From: Bacteroidales bacterium UBA2714
Lineage (GTDB): Bacteria; Bacteroidota; Bacteroidia; Bacteroidales; P3
Reading direction: 5' to 3'
Length of the DNA: 30,590 nucleotides
NCBI GenBank assembly: GCA_002354035.1
Contig: DEKU01000026.1
Coordinates: forward strand, 1-30,590
In this document: positions 25,991-30,590 of the stretch, in pieces
Layout of the letters: every line of letters starts with the position of its first letter
How positions within the stretch are numbered: the first letter of the stretch is position 1
Program-made: the position numbers and the translations under genes
Notes under the pieces: model-generated
Database searches by the model: none
Seen by the model: only the letters and a program-made list of their open reading frames with translations
What the model was told of the DNA's origin: nothing

Positions 25991-26755
25991 TTAAAGCGAT
26001 GCCAGCGCAACCCGGGCTTTGCTCTCAGTTTGGAGGGCTTCAGCCCTGAGCCGTGCAGTGAACCCACGACCCAAAGCGCGGAGGCCTTCAATCCCCGATT
26101 CAGGTGTGTCGGGGAAAGTCTCTTCCTGCACGATGACGGGTTCGGCGCTGGCCGTCACATAGATTTCATGATGGATAACGACCACAGGCTCTGCCACCGC
26201 GGTCGGCTCGGTCTGAGTCATGTCAGTTTGTGGAACAGCCTCCTCTGCAGTGTGTTGCGGTGCGGATGTTGTCCCGTTTTCCCTTGCCGGTTCGGAAAGG
26301 GTAGGGGAGGGAACGCGCGTTATCGGCTTGGCCACAGCGCTCCTTTTCATTGTGGTCGCGACCGCCTTAGCCTGTGCCGTGGGAGCGGGCGTGACCGTAT
26401 AAGTGCGAGTCATGCTGGGCTGCGGCAAAGTGACTTCGGCCACCATGGGACTTTCCTCATGGCCCCCAAAGCCGAACAGCCACACCCCGGCCAGCAGTAT
26501 GCCGGCCGTGCATGCCGCCGCTGCCCACCGCCACAAGACTATGGTGCGGGGCTGCGTCCGCAAGAGGCTCTCCTTGTCGGCATAGACCATCGGCGCAGCC
26601 TCCATCTTCAGGCTGGGGCTGTAGAGCGCAAGCTCCTCGGCCAGCGCGGGATGTTGCGCCGCAAAGGCCTCCACCGCTGCCCGTTGCTCTGCGTCCAGCT
26701 CGCCCTCGGCATAGCGGTAGAACCACTCTTCGTAATTGTCACTTGTTATTGTCAT
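25991..26755 (-). CDS. Membrane anti-sigma factor
   Basis: 254 aa. The N-terminal ~70 residues are a cytoplasmic helical domain beginning MTITSDNYEEWFYRYAEGEL, typical of Bacteroidota anti-sigma factors that bind ECF sigma factors. A single membrane segment follows at about 72-96 (TIVLWRWAAAACTAGILLAGVW). The remaining periplasmic part is low-complexity, Pro/Thr/Ala-rich (VTPAPTAQAKAV), and ends in a short amphipathic helix. There is no visible zinc motif and no FecR domain. Its start overlaps the end of the sigma gene by 17 bp, a strong sign of partnership and translational coupling. The next gene is the repeat/barrel protein. The anti-sigma activity is inferred from context and N-terminal pattern. 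Confidence 0.75.
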   Translation of the reverse strand: MTITSDNYEEWFYRYAEGELDAEQRAAVEAFAAQHPALAEELALYSPSLKMEAAPMVYADKESLLRTQPRTIVLWRWAAAACTAGILLAGVWLFGFGGHEESPMVAEVTLPQPSMTRTYTVTPAPTAQAKAVATTMKRSAVAKPITRVPSPTLSEPARENGTTSAPQHTAEEAVPQTDMTQTEPTAVAEPVVVIHHEIYVTASAEPVIVQEETFPDTPESGIEGLRALGRGFTARLRAEALQTESKARVALASL

Positions 26756-27233
26756 AGCCTAAAGCAATTAATGTTTTTCTCATCGATACCCGTGCCCGGA
26801 AAAGATACACCGTCACTTGGCTTTCCGTCAGGTGCAGAATCTCGCCTATCTCACGGCAGCTGAACCCCTCCACATCCTTCAGCATCAAGGCTGACCGTTG
26901 AATCTCCGGCAACTTGGCCGCCGCCTTCTGCAACGCTTCGCGCAAATCGAATGCCACGTCCGGCTCGGCCACCTCCTCACCTCTCAGCGCCTCGGCGTTC
27001 TCCTCATGCACCCTCTGGTGGCGGTGCTGACTCATGACCCAGTTGTGGGCCACCGTCAACAAGAAAGGCTTCCCCTTCTCCACACTCACCCTCTCCCGCT
27101 GCTCCCACAACGCGGCGAAAGCCTCCTGCACTCCGTCTTTGGCCATCTCGCTGTCGCTGCAGCAGTGCACCGAAAACCGGTACACATCGTCTGCCCATAG
27201 CTTCACCGTGTCGTTGTATTCTTTCCGTGTCAT
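26739..27233 (-). CDS. ECF-family RNA polymerase sigma factor
   Basis: 164 aa from the ATG at 27233. An upstream frame to 27260 adds nine residues and is less likely, because MTRKEYNDTVKLW is the usual style of N-terminus. Sigma region 2 is at about residues 10-75 (DVYRFSVHCC, then DGVQEAFAALWEQ, the -10 recognition helix region). Region 4 is at about 108-158 (LPEIQRSALMLKDVEGFSCREI, then LTESQVTVYLFRARVSMRK, the HTH). It lacks regions 1 and 3, as do other ECF sigmas, and has no extension. The stop overlaps the anti-sigma start by 17 bp. It probably controls its own operon, including the barrel protein. No -7 element was found upstream, consistent with an alternative promoter. Confidence 0.92.
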   Translation of the reverse strand: MTRKEYNDTVKLWADDVYRFSVHCCSDSEMAKDGVQEAFAALWEQRERVSVEKGKPFLLTVAHNWVMSQHRHQRVHEENAEALRGEEVAEPDVAFDLREALQKAAAKLPEIQRSALMLKDVEGFSCREIGEILHLTESQVTVYLFRARVSMRKTLIALGYDNNK

Positions 27234-27365
27234 TTGCCTAATAAACGCTCCAGCGGGCAAAAAACTACAGTCTGTCGGAATTTTTTTTCATCAGAGAGAG
27301 CCCGCGCAAGGTGTGGTGGTCGTGCAGTGGGCTGAAAATCACGCGATAATCAAGCTGCTCGGTCG

Positions 27366-27384
27366 GAGTGAAAAAGTTTCACTC
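27366..27384 (-). promoter_or_regulatory. 8-bp hairpin at the end of the OmpA-like gene
   Basis: GAGTGAAA and TTTCACTC (27366-27373 with 27377-27384) form a perfect hairpin that overlaps the stop codon of the OmpA-like gene. It has no T run in the minus direction, so it is not a classical terminator. Confidence 0.4.
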
Positions 27385-28408
27385 AATGGGCTATCATCTG
27401 CATGATATCCTCCAAATGAGGTGTGAGGATAATCTCCGTGCGGCGGTTGGCGGCCTTGTTGGCGGCCGAGGTGTTAGGCTTTTTGGGCGCATACTCGCCG
27501 TGGCCGGCAGCCTCCACCCGCTGGGGATTGATGGCGGATCCCTCTTTCAACAGCAGTTTCACGATGGCCGTGGCCCGCATCACGCTCAAATCCCAGTTGT
27601 CCTTCACCGCTGTCGACCCCCTGTAGGCGTCGTTGTCCGTATGCCCTTCCACCATGATGTTCAAGTCGGTGTGTTCCTCCAGCTCCTTGGCCAGCCGTTT
27701 GATGGCCTCCACCCCCTTGGCCGACACCGTCCAGCTGCCGGGTGCAAACAGCAGCTTGTCTTCCATCGACACATACACCTTCCCGTTTTTGGTCTCCACC
27801 TGTAGCCCCTTGTCGGCAAATCCCACCAAGGCCCGTGCCACCGCGCTCCGCAGGCTTTCCAGCTCCTTCTCTTTTGCTTGCAATGCCTGTGTGGCGTCGG
27901 TGGTGTTCTGCTCCAGCTCGCGCTGGCGGCTTTCCAGCTCGCGCTGCTGGGTCAGCAACGACTGCTCCCTGACTTTGAAAGCTTTCTCTTTCTCGTTCAG
28001 CTCCCGTGTGCGCTGGTTCAGGAGGTTGTTCACCTTCGACAGGTCGCGGCTTTTGCCGGTCAGCTGTTGCATGTAGTTCTCCACCGTGGTGTCGTAGCGC
28101 AGCTGCAAGGCTGCATACGAGCGGTTGATGGAAGCCACTGTGGCCTCACATTCCTGGCGGGCGGCAGTCATGTCGCTCATGGCCACCGTCATGGCCTGCC
28201 CTTGACGCACCAGCTCGGCGTTCTCCTCGCGCAACTCTTGCAGCTCCTGTTTCGAAAGGTTCCATCCTTTCATGGTTTGGCTGTATTGCGACTGGAGCGA
28301 TTCATACTCTCTCATTGATACGCACGAGGCGAACAAGGTGGACGCCATGGCGGCTACGATGGCGGCATGGCGCCATGCCCGGAGCAAAGGGTGATGTGGT
28401 TGTCTCAT
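27383..28408 (-). CDS. OmpA-family lipoprotein with coiled coil
   Basis: 341 aa from the ATG at 28408; two longer in-frame options exist (28438 ATG; 28462 TTG) but this one gives the best lipoprotein signal, ending in lipobox FASC (Cys29). A long heptad coiled coil follows (about residues 35-195: QELQELREENAELVRQ, then REQSLLTQQRELESRQ and LQAKEKELESLRSA). The C-terminal OmpA-like peptidoglycan-binding domain begins near residue 205 (VYVSMEDKLLFAPGS). The conserved IMVEGHTDNDAYR, NWDLSVMRATAIV and NRRTEIILTPH motifs are present (the Asp and Arg that bind diaminopimelate). It should link the outer membrane to peptidoglycan. It is separated from the sigma operon by 149 bp. No promoter signature was found. 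Confidence 0.9.
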   Translation of the reverse strand: MRQPHHPLLRAWRHAAIVAAMASTLFASCVSMREYESLQSQYSQTMKGWNLSKQELQELREENAELVRQGQAMTVAMSDMTAARQECEATVASINRSYAALQLRYDTTVENYMQQLTGKSRDLSKVNNLLNQRTRELNEKEKAFKVREQSLLTQQRELESRQRELEQNTTDATQALQAKEKELESLRSAVARALVGFADKGLQVETKNGKVYVSMEDKLLFAPGSWTVSAKGVEAIKRLAKELEEHTDLNIMVEGHTDNDAYRGSTAVKDNWDLSVMRATAIVKLLLKEGSAINPQRVEAAGHGEYAPKKPNTSAANKAANRRTEIILTPHLEDIMQMIAH

Positions 28409-28537
28409 ATCTGTCTTTTTGGCGGAGCGGCTCCGCATGTTAGTTCTATTCTTAAATCTCAAAATAGCTTAACGCGCCGATTCGGCAATTATTGTGTACT
28501 TTACGGCAGGTTCAGCCCCTTTGTGTCATTTTTCTGT

Positions 28538-28568
28538 TTTGTGGTATGATTATTTTTTTGTACCTTTG
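28538..28568 (+). promoter_or_regulatory. Bacteroidota-type promoter for the ClC gene
   Basis: TTTG at 28538-28541 and TACCTTTG at 28561-28568 are 19 nt apart, a full match to the consensus. It lies inside an open frame that extends upstream of the gene, which decides the true start as 28585. Confidence 0.85.
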
Positions 28569-28584
28569 CAAATCATTATACGTT

Positions 28585-30387
28585 ATGTCAAAGTTTGCGG
28601 TTTTATATAAGAAGCTGTTCATTTGGCGCTTGCACCATGTGTCGGAACAGAACTATCTGCTCCTTCTCAGTGTGGTTGTGGGTGTGCTGAGCGGCTTGGC
28701 AGCCGTGCTGCTCAAAACGGTTGTCCACCTCTCTGGCCGGTTTGTCATGGACATCGGCGGCGCACATTTCGCCACCGGGGGCGGCAACATTCTCATCCTC
28801 TTTGCCCCCTTGGTGGGCATCCTGCTCACCGTCCTCTTTGTCCGCTATGTCATCAAAGGCGACATCGGCCATGGCATCCCCAGTGTCCTGCTCTCCATTT
28901 CGCGCAAGAAAGGAGCCCTCCCTCCCCGCAATATGTACTCCTCCCTGGTGGCATCCACCCTCACCGTGGCCTTCGGCGGCAGCGTCGGTCTCGAGGCACC
29001 CATCGCCTCCACCGGCAGCGCCATCGGGTCGAACGTGGGGCGACTCTTCCACGTCAGCCACCGTGGGGTGAAACTCCTGCTGGGCTGCGGCGCCGCAGGT
29101 GCCATCGCCGGCATCTTCAAAGCCCCGCTGGCCGGGGTGCTCTTCACCGTCGAAGTGCTCATGTTCGATATGACCATGACCACCGCCGTCCCCCTGCTCA
29201 TCTCCGCTCTCTCTGCCTCCACCGTGGCCTACTTCCTCATGGGACAGCAAGTGCAGTTCGTGTTCAAGGTGGCCGAGGACTTCACCCTGAGCCAAATCCC
29301 TTTCCTCGTGGTTCTGGGCATCTTCTGTGCCTTTAGCTCAGTCTACTTCCTGCGGTGTACCGACAAGGTGGAGTCTTGGTTTTCGCGCTCCCGCAGCTGG
29401 GTGCTGAAATGGCTCACAGGCGGTGTGGCCCTGGGCGTCATGATATTCCTCTTCCCACCCCTCTATGGCGAAGGCTACTGGGCCCTCACCGAGCTGCTCA
29501 ACGGCAGCAACGACGACGCCCTCTTTGCCAGCAGCGTCTTCAATGCCTTCCGCGACAACGGCTGGGTGGCGCTCGCCATCCTCCTCGTGCTCATCCTGCT
29601 CAAACCCGTGGCCACGGCCACCACAATTGGCAGCGGCGGCGTCGGCGGCACCTTCGGCCCCTCGCTGGTGGTAGGCGGCTTGAGCGGCTTTTTCATAGCC
29701 TCGCTCGGCAATTTCGTCGGTCTGCCCACCCAGTCCACGGCCAACTTCGCCCTCGTCGGCATGGCCGCCGTCATGACCGGCGTCATGCATGCCCCGTTCA
29801 TGGGTGTCTTCCTCATAGCCGAAATCACAGGCGGCTATGCCCTCATGGTGCCACTGCTCATCACCGCCACTGTCACCTATATCTGTGTGCAGCCCTTCGA
29901 GAAGCACTCCATCTACGCCCGCAAGCTGGCCGACCGCGGCGACCTCCTCACCCACAACAAGGACGCCTCAGCCTGGCAGCTCATGGATTTGAAGAAACTG
30001 ATTGAAACCAACTTCGCTACCGTGCCCGTCGAGGGTACACTGCGCGACGTGGTGAACGCCATCAAGCAGTCCAAACGCAACCTCTTCCCCGTGCTCGACA
30101 AAGAGGGCCATTTCCTCGGTCTGATAGTGATGGACGACCTCCGCCACCTTATTTTTGAGACCGAGATGTACGACAGCGTCACCATCAAGGAGCTGATGAT
30201 GACCTTCGACGACAAGGACATCATCCATCTCGACGACTCGCCCCTCGAAGTGGTGAAGAAGTTCCAGCTGGGCAACCGCTACAATCTGATAGTGGTCGAC
30301 CAAGACGGCAAGTACCAGGGGTTCCTCTCGCGGGCCAACACCTTCTCCGCCTACAGGCGGTTCATCTCCGCCTCCTCCGAGGAGTAG
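28585..30387 (+). CDS. ClC-type chloride channel/transporter with CBS pair
   Basis: 600 aa; the start at 28585 is chosen because a complete promoter lies just upstream, inside the apparent longer frame. About 18 membrane helices (residues ~20-440) form the ClC fold. Three filter regions are visible: GHGIP at 95-99, GSVGLEAP at 132-139 with the gating Glu137, and GGTFGPS at 354-360. The region after helix H reads FTVEVLMF, so Glu190 is kept but the next position, where exchangers such as E. coli ClC have the proton Glu203, is Val191. The position of the anion-binding Ser107 is His96. Two CBS domains follow (about 468-525 and 535-595), which in other ClCs bind adenine nucleotides. It may be a channel or a poorly proton-coupled transporter; this is inference. 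The gene is divergent from the OmpA-like gene. Confidence 0.93.
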   Translation: MSKFAVLYKKLFIWRLHHVSEQNYLLLLSVVVGVLSGLAAVLLKTVVHLSGRFVMDIGGAHFATGGGNILILFAPLVGILLTVLFVRYVIKGDIGHGIPSVLLSISRKKGALPPRNMYSSLVASTLTVAFGGSVGLEAPIASTGSAIGSNVGRLFHVSHRGVKLLLGCGAAGAIAGIFKAPLAGVLFTVEVLMFDMTMTTAVPLLISALSASTVAYFLMGQQVQFVFKVAEDFTLSQIPFLVVLGIFCAFSSVYFLRCTDKVESWFSRSRSWVLKWLTGGVALGVMIFLFPPLYGEGYWALTELLNGSNDDALFASSVFNAFRDNGWVALAILLVLILLKPVATATTIGSGGVGGTFGPSLVVGGLSGFFIASLGNFVGLPTQSTANFALVGMAAVMTGVMHAPFMGVFLIAEITGGYALMVPLLITATVTYICVQPFEKHSIYARKLADRGDLLTHNKDASAWQLMDLKKLIETNFATVPVEGTLRDVVNAIKQSKRNLFPVLDKEGHFLGLIVMDDLRHLIFETEMYDSVTIKELMMTFDDKDIIHLDDSPLEVVKKFQLGNRYNLIVVDQDGKYQGFLSRANTFSAYRRFISASSEE

Positions 30388-30590
30388 CCGCCCCTCAGCC
30401 CTTCAGCCCCCGACGGCTCGACACCCCTTTGCAACCACTGCAAACCTCCCGATTCCCGCCAGGTTTTACCCTCGCCGCCTCGAGTCCCATGCCGTCCATG
30501 CCACCAGCTCCTCCTACCCCCAGACCAGAGTGTGAGCAGGTCCGTTCTACCTTCGCTATTACTCCAATCGTTGTTCCCCATTTCTCCAAC
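30388..30590. other. Downstream flank without a recognised gene
   Basis: About 200 bp of C-rich sequence follow the ClC stop. I see no terminator hairpin with a T run, no promoter signature and no convincing reading frame before the window ends. Confidence 0.5.

Noticed and set aside
28492..28584. 31-residue N-terminal extension of the ClC protein
   Set aside because: A complete promoter (28538-28568) lies within it, so transcription starts after it.

Overview
The window reads as a moderately GC-rich chromosome segment from a member of the Bacteroidales (Bacteroidota), probably a gut, oral or rumen lineage. The evidence is consistent. Several genes are preceded by the Bacteroidota promoter signature (TAnnTTTG at -7, sometimes with TTTG near -33). 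One surface protein ends in a type IX secretion (T9SS) sorting domain, several lipoproteins have Bacteroidales-style lipoboxes, and there are a fimbrillin-like lipoprotein, a Wzz/O-antigen-ligase pair and an ECF sigma/anti-sigma operon. I see no rRNA, tRNA, CRISPR array, intact IS element, phage gene or replication origin.

Layout. 1-1602 is the 3' part of thrS, of a divergent ThrRS type, closed by a very strong terminator. 1603-2207 has no gene but holds a widely spaced 16-bp inverted repeat and a good promoter. 2208-7479 is a two-gene operon of large secreted proteins: a PKD-like protein with no sorting domain, then a T9SS cargo protein. 7564-13084 lies entirely on the minus strand. In transcription order it holds a promoter, a candidate structured non-coding RNA (about 13071-12797), a 56-57 aa peptide gene, a fimbrillin-like lipoprotein with a lectin/FGE-like C-terminus, a small membrane protein and a terminator, then a von Willebrand A protein with a barrel-like tail and an alpha/beta-hydrolase lipoprotein.

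13179-17762 is plus-strand housekeeping: a PurL/PurM C-domain-like protein, a TPR protein, a Bax-inhibitor-1 family membrane protein, and the large subunit of methylmalonyl-CoA mutase with its own promoter and terminator. 17844-24376 looks like a surface-glycan region: a GIPC-transferase-like propeller protein, an ATP-grasp ligase, a Wzz chain-length regulator, an O-antigen ligase/polymerase and an NlpC/P60 hydrolase. It is interrupted by the yceD-rpmF (L32) pair. 24439-28408 is minus strand: OmpA-like lipoprotein, ECF sigma factor, overlapping anti-sigma factor, and a barrel protein with an N-terminal repeat domain. 28585-30387 is a ClC channel/transporter with two CBS domains.

The best candidate for something undescribed is the minus-strand RNA at 12797-13071. 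Hand folding gives a 5' hairpin, a small hairpin, a rod of about 150 nt made of many nested helices, and a terminator-like hairpin with a U run. It sits between a promoter and the peptide/fimbrillin operon, so it is either an independent small RNA or an attenuating leader. Other points worth a second look are the vWA-barrel protein, the sigma-controlled repeat/barrel protein, the divergent ThrRS and the unusual start of the O-antigen ligase gene. All family assignments were made by reading motifs; no search was run.
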